64,000 nucleotides of DNA from Rhizophagus clarus (taxonomy: Eukaryota > Glomeromycota > Glomeromycetes > Glomerales > Glomeraceae). The notes beneath the pieces are model-generated. The model made no database searches. It was given only the letters and a program-made list of their open reading frames with translations, and was not told the DNA's origin. Shown in pieces: positions 47,012-59,801 of this stretch. Each line of letters begins with the position of its first letter. Position 1 is the first letter of the stretch. The stretch is from NCBI GenBank assembly GCA_015698045.1, contig BLAL01000047.1, positions 992,001 through 1,056,000 on the forward strand. Direction: 5' to 3'. The translations under genes were made by a program, and so were the position numbers.

Positions 47012-49245
47012 ATTTAGATTTGGATTATTTTAGTATATTATGAAATGTATGAATTATATATTATATCAATTGTATGTAAGATATGAAATAAAAATTTCTA
47101 AAATTTGTTAAATCTTTTCCGTTAAAGAAAACAATAATTTTGTATATATATATTCGAAATATTTTGGATTAGAAAAGTCCGTAATCTTTCAGTCAATTTT
47201 AATTTAACTAAATTTACCGTAAATGATGTTACACAACATACGTACTTTGCTATATATTGGAAATCATTTCGGAATTTTAATCTGCAAAAAATTTTTTTTC
47301 CTCTCTCTAAAAACAAAAAAACTTACATACTACATTATCTTTCTTAAAAAATATTTTAAAATATTATCATAATAGTCTATACAAACCTTTAATTATTTAT
47401 AAGCCTGCTATTATTTTTACCCGTAATTATATAATATATATATACTTAATCTTATAATGAATAAAGAAGAATGTATAAATCCCTTTAAATTAAAATTCTA
47501 AAATTTTCTTATAGCATACATCTATAAATACATATAACACTAATTATTTCTGAAATGGAAAAATAAACCTTTATAATATTTTTTAATTTATTATTGATCC
47601 TTTGTATTCAATTTAATACACATTATGAAAACTTGTTGGTCAATCATTAAAATATATTATATCCTATAAATAAAATGTTCAATCAATAGTTTTTCAAACA
47701 AACTTTAATATATTATTTAATAGTAGTTATAGTTTTAATTTCTTTTCTCCTTTACTTCTTTTTTAAAAAAATGGCTTCATTAAATAAGTCTTTTTAATGC
47801 AAATATCATAGGTTTTCTTTACTTTTTTTCTTTATTTTTTTTCTTAAAAAATGGTTACTAACACTTATTTTCTTTTTTATTAAATAGAATTAATTATTTG
47901 ATAAGTTTATATCAATTTTTATTAATTCATAGTAATACATTTTTTTTTATTAGATTTTTATTATTATAATTTAATAACCCTTTAAATTTAATATTACATT
48001 AGATAAAACAAATTTTATATTATAATTAAATCAATTTTATATTATTATAATTAAAATTACTATTACTAATAATTCTTTATATTATAATTTATTATTAAAA
48101 TTTATATTATAATTAATAGTTAAGAAAAAAGATTTCTGAAATAATAAACCAATCATTTTAATTAAAAGAAAGAAAAATAAAATTAAGGTAAATATAATAG
48201 CAAATGTATTATATATATTTTAGTCTAATTTAACTATAATTGCATTTACTTTATAATAAAATATTAGGATTAATATTTCCATGATTTATTCTAAAAAATA
48301 TGCAATATAATATTAAAAAATTCTTATTATCTATTCATTTTATTTATAATTAATTAAAATTAATAAAAGTAATATATTAGAAATTTTTTGTGAAATTATA
48401 AATTATTTAAATTAAAAAACAGAATAGCATAGTATATAATACTAGTTATTTAATAAAATTAAAATAATTTAAATATTTAAAATTAAAGATAAAATATCAA
48501 AACTTAATATTTTATATAATAATTATTTGACTACTAGTCATTAAACCCATTGTTCTGCAATATTATATAAATGTACATATGATATTACTAGTATAATGGT
48601 TAAATGTTTTAATGATCAGTAAAATATTAGTAGTTTGGTAGTATTTTTACATATTTTTCTTTTTATAACCATAGATTTATTCATGTATTATATAATTCTT
48701 GTAACAGTAACTTTCTTTCTAAATAAAATAAATAAATATAGTATTAATAATATAGCATTTGGATAACTTAGCAAATCAAGTTAAAATTTTATTTATATAA
48801 TATATTAAATCTTTTAAAGTCACTATTATATATTGCATTACTCAACAACATTTTGTCACAAAAGTATTTAAAAGTATAAAATCTTTTGTGCTGTTTATAC
48901 CAAAACATTATTTATTAAAAAATTTTATTAAAGATGCCATTTTTTGTTTAGTATTTCTAATTACTATTAATAAAAACTTTAATACATTAATACGAAGTAA
49001 TTCTTAACAGAATAATAAATAATTAACCATGTAAAAAACTGGTTGTGATAAATAGAGATTTATATGGTTTAATATTTGGCCTTATGACTTATTGATTGCT
49101 ATGGAATATACAATACATATTAAAAACTAATAATATTTTAAAATAAAAGATAAATTAGTATTGAAGGCGTTAACAATATTTGTAATATGAAATAGGGATG
49201 ATAACGGTTACAGTTATTAACCAGTTATGACCAGTAATAACCATA
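47012..49245. other. Extremely AT-rich gene desert
   Basis: About 2.2 kb with very few G or C, many poly-A/T runs and no meaningful open frame. It may be a decayed insertion or a structural element; nothing specific is seen. Confidence 0.6.
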
Positions 49246-49259
49246 ACTGATATTAGTCA

Positions 49260-49475
49260 GTCAAATGCTTTAACTGACTATTTAACTGACTGTTTTAACT
49301 GACCATTTAACTGACTGTTTAACTGACTATTTAATTGACTGTTTAACTGATTATTTAACTGACTATTTAACTGACTATTTAACTGATGTTTAACTGACCA
49401 TTTAACTGGCTATTTAACTGACTATTTAACTGACTATTTAACTGACCATTTAACTGACTGTTTAACTAACCATTT
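49260..49475 (+). repeat. Minisatellite of TTTAACTGACTA type
   Basis: About 16 tandem copies of a 13-14-bp unit (TTTAACTGACTA, variants with CCA, GTT). The first copies are longer (TTTTAACTGACC). It is preceded by AACGGTTACAGTTATTAACC-like sequence, suggesting the repeat sits inside a small element as in the hAT-type elements further right. Confidence 0.9.
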
Positions 49476-49967
49476 TACCAATATATTTTGTCATTTTCAG
49501 TTGTATTAAAATTAACTATTATTCATTATGCTACAATTTAAAAATTAAATTAATTTTAGGCATAGATAATTTATTTACTATTGTTCTATTTTTAGTTAAT
49601 TATTTACTGTATGACAATTTTTAAAATATTTTTATCTTAACTAATTCTATTATAATATTTATAATTTATACTAATATAAAAATTGAATTAACTATTTTAG
49701 AATTAGATAATTATCATACTATTATTCTATTGTATTATTTTTAGTTTATCATTTATTTCTGTTATTATATTTATAGTTTTTTTATTTATTATGCTATAAT
49801 TTAAAATTTAATTAACTATTTTAGAATTAAATAGTTATTATACTATTGTTCTATTGTATTATTTTTAGTTTATCATTTGATGTTTAACTATTTTTGTTAT
49901 TATATTTATAGTTTTTTTATTTATAATTATTATATTATTGTTTCATTATATTATTTTTAATCTGAAA
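49476..49967. other. AT-rich DNA between minisatellite and fossil element
   Basis: Contains a diverged duplication: ATTTTTAGTTTATCATTTAT near 49737 and again near 49861, with flanking TTTAGAATTA copies. No gene. Confidence 0.5.
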
Positions 49968-51005
49968 AAAACTCTTTCCCATTGCTCACTAAACCATATA
50001 AAAATTTTTTTACAAAAATTTATTTTTTCAAAAATATAAAGTTTTTTATAAAATTTTTTTTTGCAATAGAAATAGACCAAAAACATTATTGATGCTTTTT
50101 ATGATAAGGGAACAACTGAAGACAATGATAGCAATATCAAAACAATAACATTCTCTCAGCACCCTTCTTCTTCAAAAACACAAAAATCTTCACTAAAAAA
50201 AAAGAAAAATAAAGTTCAGGAATAAGGACAAATAACCAATACAAGATACATTAAGTACTGATAAGAAAGTGGCAGCATTTCTCAACAAAGAAAATTTTTT
50301 TGATAAGCAATTGGAGGCACAATATGAAGCTCTTTTATTATATATAATAGAGGAAAATTTTCAATATATTATGGTTATGGACATTATGAAACAAGGCAGA
50401 TAACTAGTTAAAACCTTTGGTCCTAAAGTCGACCCAGTAAAGTACAAACCCCTTTTACAAAAAACACAAATTTCTAATACGTTGATATCACTTATAGTTT
50501 ATGTTGGTCTTTGAGCTTTTATGAGCTTGCTAAATTACTCTTATGAACTTATAGCAGCACTTCTTCAGAAAAAACAAGTGGGTGACCCAATCTATAGATG
50601 CCACCCAAATCCAAAATAATTTGGGATTATGGCAGCCTAAATGTACAAATCCAAATTAATTTACAAATTATATATAATTTGTACATTTGGGATTTGGAAA
50701 TTATGGCTGTTAAAATGTACAAATTAATTTGGGATTTGCTTAAAATAATTTGAGTGGCATCTATAACCCAGTCAGTTATGAAGAATTATGTGAAAGTCTG
50801 AAACAGATTATTTCAGATGATACATACCATTACATTCCCCCAGTCCTCTTCTGATTTAGCAGTTGATCAACTAGTTTTGGATTAGCCAGTCTTACAGTCA
50901 GCACCAGTCATACTCTCAGCCCAAGATGTTTTGATTCAACAGGCTGAAGATATGCAAATGAAGGATCAGCAGCATCTTTCCTCATCAGGACCAGAGTAGT
51001 ATAAG
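49968..51005 (+). mobile_element. Fossil virus-like element, leading module, broken
   Basis: It starts with AAAACTCTTTCCC, which recurs at 63526 before a similar module. It contains Lys-rich and 'FFDKQLEAQYEALLLYIIEE' / 'LVKTFGPKVDPVKYKPLLQ'-like segments of a protein that often leads mobile elements in Rhizophagus. It is broken, and it is interrupted by a 169-bp MITE. The family is uncertain (LTR-retroelement kin or Polinton-like). Confidence 0.45.
50595..50763. mobile_element. TA-flanked MITE, 169 bp
   Basis: Terminal inverted repeats TAGATGCCACCCAAAT (left) and ATTTGAGTGGCATCTA (right), one mismatch in 16, flanked by TA on each side (50593-50594 and 50764-50765). The interior has further inverted blocks (GGGATTATGGC / AAATTATGGCTG, ACAAATTATATATAATTTGT). 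This is a Tc1/mariner-type signature without coding capacity. Confidence 0.8.
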
Positions 51006-51008
51006 ATA

Positions 51009-51700
51009 GGAAGTTCTGGGACAAACGTATTCAGAAAGGTTTCCAGTTATATTTCTGAGTCTTTCTAGCTATACAAATCCACTATAGATTTAAAATCTCT
51101 AGCTCAAATTTAGGCTCTTCCTGCTATCAATATATTTAGTATCCAATTTGGTATTAAATTACTCCATCAGATACCAAGAATAAAACAATCTTTATAGCTT
51201 TTCTAGCCCGATTTTGATCTCAAATAATATAACAAAAAAAGTATGCCATATTGCTTGCCCCTTAGGAGAACCCTGAACACCGAGGACCGAAGTGTCTGAG
51301 CATGTTCAGAGTTCGACCTGTCAAGCATAATTTGCATACCATATTTTTATGTTATCCTAGAATTAATTCTAAAGCTGATTCATTGATAAAATCAAAGAGT
51401 CACAAAGTCTAACCTCTGGGTATCCAAAAATTTTTCGTATGATTTAGTAAAGCTAAGTCATACGAAAAAATGGATAACAGGAAAGAGTTCTAAATATTAT
51501 TCTACTTTATTCTAGCATACAAATAATTTCACAATATGCAGAAAACCATTTTAGACCAATTTTATTAAAAAAATTATAAGGTCAAATAAGTCATACGAAA
51601 AAAAATTACACCTATAAGTCTCACTTCTAAATCATACGAAAAATTGCTAACAATTCTGAGTACACTGAGCCTTATCCTGAAGCCTGTTAACATATTGAAT
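51009..51700 (+). repeat. Dispersed terminal-type repeat, copy 2, with hairpin and iterated TCATACGAAAAA motifs
   Basis: Collinear with 31651-32465 in its first 400 bp. The 74-nt inverted repeat is at 51253-51326. Beyond it, TCATACGAAAAA-type motifs occur about five times on both strands, where copy 1 has GGTACCAAAATTT motifs. The repeat is followed (after a later hAT insertion) by the fossil element frames from 54749. Confidence 0.7.
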
Positions 51701-51729
51701 CACATAGTATCCTTTAACATGCAATGGGC

Positions 51730-54510
51730 CAGTGTTCCGCACAAATCAAATTAGACCAAATCAGGTTAGATTTGAAATTTGATTTGATCAAATCAAATCT
51801 GAAAAGTTTGAATTCGGATTTGAATCAAACCATTCAAATCTGATTTAAAATTTGATTCGAATTTGATTTGATTTGATTTAAATTTGATTCGATTCAAATC
51901 AAATTCAAATTCAAATCAAATCAAATTCATTCAAATAGATTTGTGATTTGGTTTGATTTGTTGAATTTTAAATAAAAAAATGCGTTTTGCAACGCAATAT
52001 TAATAAAAATGTTGCAAACCGTATTTCTTTAGTGTGTTTAAAGAGGGTTGGACATCATGTGGTTGCAGTAACTACCAATAATATTTACGGTAATTACAGG
52101 ACCCCAAATAATACTAATATAACTCACATACGGGTTTGCGTAGAGTTTATATAAAATTACTTTTTAAACCTACGAATTGAGTTTGCGTAGATTGGTCAAT
52201 TTGGGATATTATGTTTGTGTAGAGTTTATAATAGATATACGTGAATTTATTTTTAAAAAATACTAATTTCGGTAAATTAAATTACTTGGTATTTACCAAA
52301 ATTTATTTTATTTTATTTATTTTTTCACTTTTTTTCAGTATTTTATACCAAATTTATTTATTTTTATTATTCTTTTTTGGGTTTTAATACCCTAATTCCA
52401 AAAGTCCGATCGTGTTTTTTGCCTGGCAACACTACAAAAAATAAAAAAAAATAATTAATTTGTTAAAAAAAATACCGAAAAACACTTCCCCCACCCTCCC
52501 TTACCTTAATTTCAAAAGTCCGGTTGTGCTTTTCGTCTGGCAACACTACAAAAAATAAAAAAAAATCAATACTTAATTAATTAAAAAAAAATAACGAAAC
52601 ACCTCTCCCAACCCTCCCTTACCTTAATTCCAAAAGTCTGGTCGTGCTTTTTGTCTGGCAACACTACAAAAAAATAAAAAAAAACAATTAATTAGTTAAA
52701 AAATACCGAAAAACACTTTCCCCACTCTCCCTTACCTTAATTCCAAAAGTCCGGTCATGCTTTTCGTCTGGCAACACTACAAAAAAATAAAAAAAAAGGT
52801 TAATACTTAATTAATTAAAAAAAACAACGAAATACCTCCCCCAACCCTCCCTTACCTTAATTCCAAAAGTCTGGTCATGCTTTTTATCCGGCAACACTAC
52901 AAAAAGTAAAAAAAAAGTTAATACTTAATTAATTAAAAAAAAAAATAATGAAACACCTCCCCCAACCCCTCCCTTACCTTAATTCCAAAAGTCCGGTCAT
53001 GCATTTCATCTGGTAATACTACAAAAAAATAAAAAAAAAATAATTAATTTGGGTTAATAATTAATTAATTAAAAAAAAACAACGAAACACCTCCCCCAAC
53101 CCTCCCTTACCTTAATTTCAAAAGTCCAGTCATGCTTTTCGTCTGGCAACACTACAAAAAGTAAAAAAAAAAGTTAATACTTAATTAATTAAAAAAAAAA
53201 CAATGAAACACCTCCCCCAACCCCTCCCTTACCTTAATTCCAAAAGTCCGGTCGTGCATTTCGTTTGGCAACACTACAAAAAAATAAAAAAAAATAATTA
53301 ATTAAATAGTTAAAAAAAACACCGAAAAACACTTCCTCACTCTCCCTTACCTTAATTCCAAAAGTCCGATCGTGCTTTTCGTCCGGCAACACTACAAAAA
53401 GTAAAAAAAATTTAATACTTAAATTAATTTAAAAAAAACAATGAAACACCTCCCCCAACCCCTCCCTTACCTTAATTCCAAAAGTCCAGTCGTGCCTTTC
53501 GTCTGGCAACACTACAAAAAATAAAAATAAAAAATAATTAATTAATTAGTTAAAAAAAACACCGAAAAACACTTCTCACCCTCCCTTACCTTAATTTCAA
53601 AAGTCCGGTTATGCTTTTCGTCTGGCAACACTACAAAAAGTAAAAAAAAAAGTTAATAATTAATTAAAAAAAAAACAACGAAACACCTCTCCCAACCCCT
53701 CCCTTACCTTAATTCCAAAAGTCCGGTCATGCATTTTGTCTGGCAACACTACAAAAAAATAAAAAAAAAATAATTAATTAAATAGTTAAAAAAAACACTG
53801 AAAAACACTTCCCCACCCTCCCTTACCTTAATTCCAAAAGTCCAGTCATGCTTTTCGTCTGGCAATACTACAAAAAGTAAAAAAAAGTTAATACTTAAAT
53901 TAATTAAAAAAAATAACGAAACACCTCCCACAACCCCTCCCTTACCTTAATTCCAAAGGTTCGGTCATGCCTTTCGTCTGACAATACTACAAAAAATAAA
54001 AATAAAAAATAATTAATTAATTAGTTAAAAAAAAACACCGAAAAACACTTCCCACCCTCCCTTACCTTAATTCCAAAAGTCCAGTCATGCCTTTCATCCG
54101 GTAACACTACAAAAATAAACTGATAAATGATTAAAAAAAGATCAGATATTCGGATTATCTGATTAGATCGGTAAGTCACATGACCCTGACTTTATACATT
54201 TGTGAGTTATATTAGTATTGTTCAGGGTTCTATAATTACGTTTAACCAGATCATATATATTTAATTCGATTTGATTTGGATTTGATTTGGATTTGTCAGA
54301 TTTGATTCAGATTTGATTGAATTAGTTTAAGCTAATTTGAATTTGATTTGAAATCGAATCAAATCTTTTTTTTTTAATTTGGATTCGAACTCAAATCTTG
54401 TTTTGAAATTTGGATTTGATTTGCAAATCAAAATTATCAAATCAAATCAAATCAAACTTCAAATCAAATCTGAATTGATTTGATTTGACCAAATCGTTTG
54501 CGAAACACTA
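51730..54510. mobile_element. hAT-type non-autonomous element, 2781 bp, with 8-bp target duplication
   Basis: Flanked by CAATGGGC at 51722-51729 and 54511-54518. Ends are CAGTGTTCCGCA (left) and TGCGAAACACTA (right), inverted, 10 of 12 matching. Subterminal zones of about 250 bp are packed with CAAATCAAAT-type motifs in both orientations. Further in, AATACTAATATAACTCACA (left, near 52112) and its reverse complement (right, near 54200) form a second inverted pair. The interior is a minisatellite. There is no transposase frame, so it must depend on an enzyme elsewhere. It sits within the fossil element region. Confidence 0.9.
52380..54112 (+). repeat. Minisatellite of about 118-bp units, 15 copies, two alternating types
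   Basis: The landmark CTTAATTCCAAAAGTC (or with TTTC) occurs 15 times between 52393 and 54083. Units end either ACCGAAAAACACTTCCCC (type A) or ACGAAACACCTCCCCCAACC (type B). From unit 7 on, B and A alternate strictly, giving a dimer period of about 235 bp. The array is confined to the interior of the hAT element. Confidence 0.9.
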
Positions 54511-54748
54511 CAATGGGCACCGTCCTGAAGTAGAACCAGTAGGCTTACCACATTCACTACAAGGGATGCATGGCTTAACCTTCCAATGTAAATGGCATCC
54601 TTCTGATCACATGCAGGGGACTCCATAGGCCTTGCCAGTATTAAGTAAGTATAGACAGAAATATTCTTTGATCATTTTCACTATATAGGAAAATAATTAA
54701 TTAAAGAGAAAAATCTGTAAGGATAATATATAAAAAACTTTATACACA

Positions 54749-57700
54749 ATGAGTACACAAATTCAATTACCCGAAGCTAAGCCCACCTCCCAGCAGGTTG
54801 AGCAGGCATTAATAAATGTCATTAAGGCAGGAATCTATTATAGAAAGCCAAAGGATGGCAAATTCATGCAAAGCTATAAAGAAAAAGTCAAGAAATTGCA
54901 TCAGGCAAAAGACCCTGATGAATTTATCCTAGAAAATACAAAAAGATTGTTTCCAACTAAGGATAAGTATTATTAAATCATGGATGACTACAAATCTTGG
55001 TATGGAAAAGATCCAAAAATTCTCAATGCTATTATAGACCTATATAAGTTATATTATAAATTAACTAAGGATTATTTCAATACAGAAGAACAGGTTAATG
55101 AAGAAACTGAAGACTTCTTGTCATCAATTTGATAAGACCCACTGGGGAGGCAATTCCGTATCATAAGAAATAATCATTAATTCTTCTCGAACAAAAGATC
55201 TTTCAGGATGTTTGAGTATATAATCATTATTATCAATTAACCCAAAGGGGACTTCTTCCAGCCAGTACAAGACTGGCTGATTTTTTTGTACCATAGATTG
55301 ACAGATATTATAAATATGAGGTGATCAATTCAAATCACCAGCACGGTGTTTCCAACCTCCAAATCACTAAAATATAGTAAATATCGAACAAGAACATTAC
55401 CAGACAGCTTCTCTTCATCAAAACCTATTAGACCATCACGAGAATAAGAAGGCTTAGCAAAGACTTCTTCTTTTTCAATAGTCTCAACTGGAGAAATACC
55501 TATTTGACATGTGATAGAATTATTAATGTTCTCAACAACTAAAGGCAAATTTTTCACCCAAGCTCTAGTACGATCATTTAAATGCAAAGACAAGAAATCA
55601 GAAGCATCCTGAGAAGGAAATAGTTTTTCAACCAAGGTATGATTATATCTTTCGATAATACCCATAGTATGCTTAGATTTAGCCTTCTGAATTTTTACAT
55701 TATGATCCATCATAAGTACCTCATATTTTCCCTTAAATTCAGAACCCCTATCAGTGATTAATAATTTTGGCCATACAAGAGGACACTCAGGGTCATCATA
55801 TTTCTCTTTAAGAGCTCTAGCAATAGTCTTTGAAGTTAAGATTCCCTGCCTATCCTTGATACTATATGCACCAATAGGGATGGATACTTTATATCTTGAA
55901 GCCACGTCCACAATATTGAGGCAAAAAAGATATGTAATTCGTCCTACTTTATCATAAGGCATGTAAAGAATATCTGCCTGGTGGACTTCATTAGGAGTAG
56001 TAATAGAGGTAAAACTTGCATAAGGAATATATTTAGGACGAGGCTTATGTATTTGGTGTACAGCCTGTTTCTCAAGCCAGTCCCCCACTTCGTCTAAACT
56101 AAAATCATATCCAGCTTTAAAAGAAGCTTCATGCAATTTTTTAGCATTTCGATGATAACCAATAGGCTGATAATAAATCTTTTTCAAAGTAATAGAAATA
56201 TCAAGATTTCGAGCTTCACCAGAATCTATAGAAATAATAGGTAACAATGGGAGTTGAGCAGACATATCTTGAACAACTAAACAGCAACTTTGATCTAGGG
56301 ATAAAGTTAGTACAAAAGAAAATCTGCAAACTTGAAGAGAAAATTAAAGCCTGTAAGTGATATATTTCTCATCTTGAAAAGAATTTACAATCTTATGATG
56401 AAGAAGTTAATCAGCTAAAGGATAAATGTAAGGTTATTCTAAGTGAACTTAAAAAATGTCAGAATCACCTGGAGCTAAAAGAGGAGGCATTAGTTATTCA
56501 AGATAATCGAATTATCCAGCTAGAAGACACAATAGATAAGCTTAAATCTCGTATACAAGAATTATCTAAATCTAGTAATAAACATTCTAAAGAAGAAGAA
56601 CGACCAGAGAAAGAAAATATGGCCATACCTGATATTTTAATAAATATCGCTACAGCACTAGATCGGGTAGAGGCATATATTGATGGAGATACATTATTTA
56701 ACCCTAAAAATACATTAAATGGTATACGAATTTCATTAACAACTGCTCGTGGACTTATACAAAAACATGCTCAAGATGCTATTAACATGCAAGATTTATA
56801 CCATATAGCTAATGATCGAATAAATGGCCTTAGGAATGATTTAACAACTACTAGAAATCAATGTCTTCGAAGAGCTCAGCTACTGACTTTGGCATATAAT
56901 AATAAGGTAAATAAGCGTTGACGTTGGTGGCAAATAAGCTCAATATAGGCAAACTAATAGTCAAAAAATAGCCTTAAGAAAGCAAAACTGAATAAATATA
57001 TTAGTAGGAGAAAAGGCCATCCTTTAGCTAATAAATCAGAGATGCAAAGCTAAGGCAGATTTAGCAAAATTCAATCGGGCATTTGTATTTAATAGATATC
57101 AAAAATGGAAGGGTAGGGAATTAAATTCGCGACAAATTATATTGAATTTACAAAACAATCCACCAGGAAACATGGCTACAATACAAGATGTCATGCATAC
57201 ATTAGCATCATTACTTGCACAATTACCCAATTATGATGGGCAGGAACCACCAGATGTATATTATCAAAAGCTTAAAAATATAAATGAGATGGCACGTCTC
57301 TTAGCTGTTACTGTCTTTAATTCCGCTGTAAAATGTCAAGTTATGATAAATAAGATGACAGGTAGGTTTGCACCTGTTCTTGTCAATGATCCTTATGCAG
57401 CAGGTAATCCAGCTATTAATACTGAACTTCTTTTTCTAAATTGGTTGCATGAAAAATATAGAGAAGGACTAACCGAAGTGTTATATTTACTCTTGTTAAT
57501 GAAAAGTTTTTAGAGACAGATACTCCAGATAGTTATGAAAAACGAATCAAACCACTAGTACAAGCAATGCCAGATGCTGATGCCTTACCTTATCTATTTA
57601 ATCAATTGCCTTCTGATTTAGAAATGAGAGTTAGAATTGCTAATCCTGCTACAGTTATTGCATTTTTTATAGACTTGCGTAATATATGGCATGAAAGTGC

Positions 57701-59500
57701 AGGCAAAAGAATACAAGCTCATACAATAGCTCCAGTTAATTATACAGCTCAACCACAAAAAAATGATTTTAAAATTCGTCTAGCAAGGGATTTGGCCTAT
57801 ACAGAAATAGGAACAGATGATGCAACATTAGAAAATTTTATTTATGAAGAACTTAAAAAGAGATTAGGAGGTCAAACAGCTCATGTTAGAAAGAGCCCCT
57901 TTACACCCAAAAGTGCATATGCCACGAAGAAAGTTGTTAGAAAGGTAATGCTAAAAGCATCTGCAAAGCAAACCTGACATTGTTCAGCATGTGGAAAGGC
58001 TGGTCATACAAAGGTTAATTGTCCCAAAGGCAAGCGGACTAAGAAGGTTAATCATGTATACCAGGATGAGGTAGAAGATCCTGAAGACTCTGAAGAAGAA
58101 TACATAGAAGAATATATAGAGGATTCTGAAGAAAAAGAAGTAGAAGAAGATGACAAATATATTGATGCTGACGAATCCTGAAATTGCTATACTGTAAAAA
58201 AAAAATGGTACGAAGTGGAGTACCTATGAAAAAGAGCACCAAACTGAAAGAAGGAGTAACCAAAAAATCCCCTACTTCCAAATCTCGTGCTAGCAAATTA
58301 TTAGGCAATAGCCATGAGGTGCCTCGCATAGCTACAGATCAAATGTATCAAATAGCCTTAAAATCTTCTATATCATCATTAGTCTTCCATTGTCCTAGAG
58401 AGATTCTTATAGAAATTTCAAAATTTATTAATACAATATTTCCCAAATTAAAAGACCATTGCTTAAATACTGTTATGCCAAATGATACGGTTAAAAGAAG
58501 GGAATTAGCATGGGAGAATGTTACAAGTAAAGTTCAAGATATTTTGTTTCCACTATTGCAAGCAGTAAATACCGAGCAGAATTCCCTTTTAGATGTCCTA
58601 TCCGAAGAGAATGCAAAGTCTTCAATCAATACCATGGGTGGTATAATAGTTAACAATTCAAAGAATAATCAAGAGACCGCACCTTCCCATATTCTAAACC
58701 ATGCTATTAAGGTATATGCTCAGAGTCGTTCAGCAGAAAAAAAAGTGACATAGTTCATATATACTGGCCCAAGCCTCTAGAAATAAATTTTTTACAAATA
58801 AAGGATGCCAACGATGTTGCGACTATTTATTGTAAAATAAGAGGTTTGGTAATACCTTGCGCAATGATTGATATGGGCTTTGATTCTTCCATATTTTCTG
58901 ATAACATTGCTGAACTTGTCGAAGAGCTTTTAGGTATTAAAATTAATAGGAAAAAAATTCATAGGCTTAATGGAGTCACAAGTCAATCCATATCTATCGG
59001 CACTATGGACAATGTTCCCATAACAATTGGTTCTGGAGAAACACTATAACAGATGAATTTTCTGTTGTGCTTGCGGAAAAAAATCAGGATGGAAATGCTA
59101 AATCTTTAGTAATTCTTGAAACGCAATGGCAATATCGGACTAGATGGGAGCCTTTAATAAAAGGAAAATTTAAGGCCACATCTAACGGAAAAACTATTAC
59201 CATTCCCCTATCAGTTCACAAATCTCAGCGTAATATTTTTACTGTAGGAAAAGAGCCAGAACCTGTAAAAAAAAACTAGCAGACCGTACATGCATGCATT
59301 GTGGTAAAGAATTCCATTTTCCCTGTAGGTTAAAACAGTATTATAAAACAGTTAAGTGTTCAGACAGTGTTTCATCACAGATCAGACAGTGTTCTGACAG
59401 TGTTTTAGACAATGTTTCATCACAGATCAGACAATGTTCAGACAGCAATCAGGAAAAAAATACAGTGTCTATTCAGCTATTTTTGGCATAATATAGCCTT
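54749..59500 (+). mobile_element. Fossil virus-like element: capsid/protease-like part with integrase on the opposite strand
   Basis: Parts in order: a small frame of unknown role (54749-54976); an integrase on the minus strand (55330-56265); a coiled-coil plus capsid/gag-like part (about 56280-57980, 'IPDILINIATALDR', 'LPNYDGQEPPDVYYQKL'); a CCHC zinc knuckle 'CSACGKAGHTKVNCPKG' near 57980-58030 with an acidic linker; an unknown frame (58184-58753); a retropepsin-like region (about 58840-59270); and a short TCAGACAGTGTT-rich tail (59350-59450). No reverse transcriptase is seen. It is broken by a handful of breaks and looks fairly young. It is LTR-element kin or a Polinton-like composite; its true ends are unclear. 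Confidence 0.6.
55330..56265 (-). mobile_element. Integrase (rve/DDE type) reading frame of the fossil element
   Basis: 311-codon frame that looks whole. It has the retroviral-type integrase core: 'VHQADILYMPYDK', 'LLITDRGSEFKG' and 'TMGIIERYNHTLVEKLF' carry the D, D and E motifs in the right order, after an N-terminal region 'YHRNAKKLHEASF...YDF'. It runs opposite to the neighbouring capsid-like frames, unlike LTR retroelements and more like Polintons or Ginger-type elements. Confidence 0.8.
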
Positions 59501-59793
59501 TTGAAGTTCTTAAACGAGATTCCATTTGCCAAGAAAAATTTTTTTTAATATATTATACAAAAATAAATACAAATGTTTAGGACTTTGCCTGTGATACATA
59601 ACGTCTAAGCCTATCGCACTACACGATACAAAATTATTCTTACAACAAATCAAGTCCTGCGGTTGCATACGCATCTCATCAGAAGTTTGAAAAAGTTTAA
59701 GTAAACACTATTAAATGGTGCCCACAATGTGCTTTAAATTGCAACTTCAAGTACGCTAACTATTTGATTCTTATTAACGGTAACGACTGGGGT
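59501..59793. other. Unique-looking flank of the second hAT element
   Basis: No gene seen; unremarkable composition, less AT-rich than the surroundings. Confidence 0.35.
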
Positions 59794-59801
59794 AACTTCA
59801 C

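Noticed and set aside
49260-49475. Possible CRISPR array (regular short repeats)
   Set aside because: Units are contiguous with no unique spacers; this is a eukaryotic minisatellite.
52380-54112. Possible centromeric satellite
   Set aside because: Array is confined between the ends of a hAT-type element with an exact target duplication.
55754-55957. Plus-strand 67-codon frame
   Set aside because: Antisense to the integrase frame of the fossil element.
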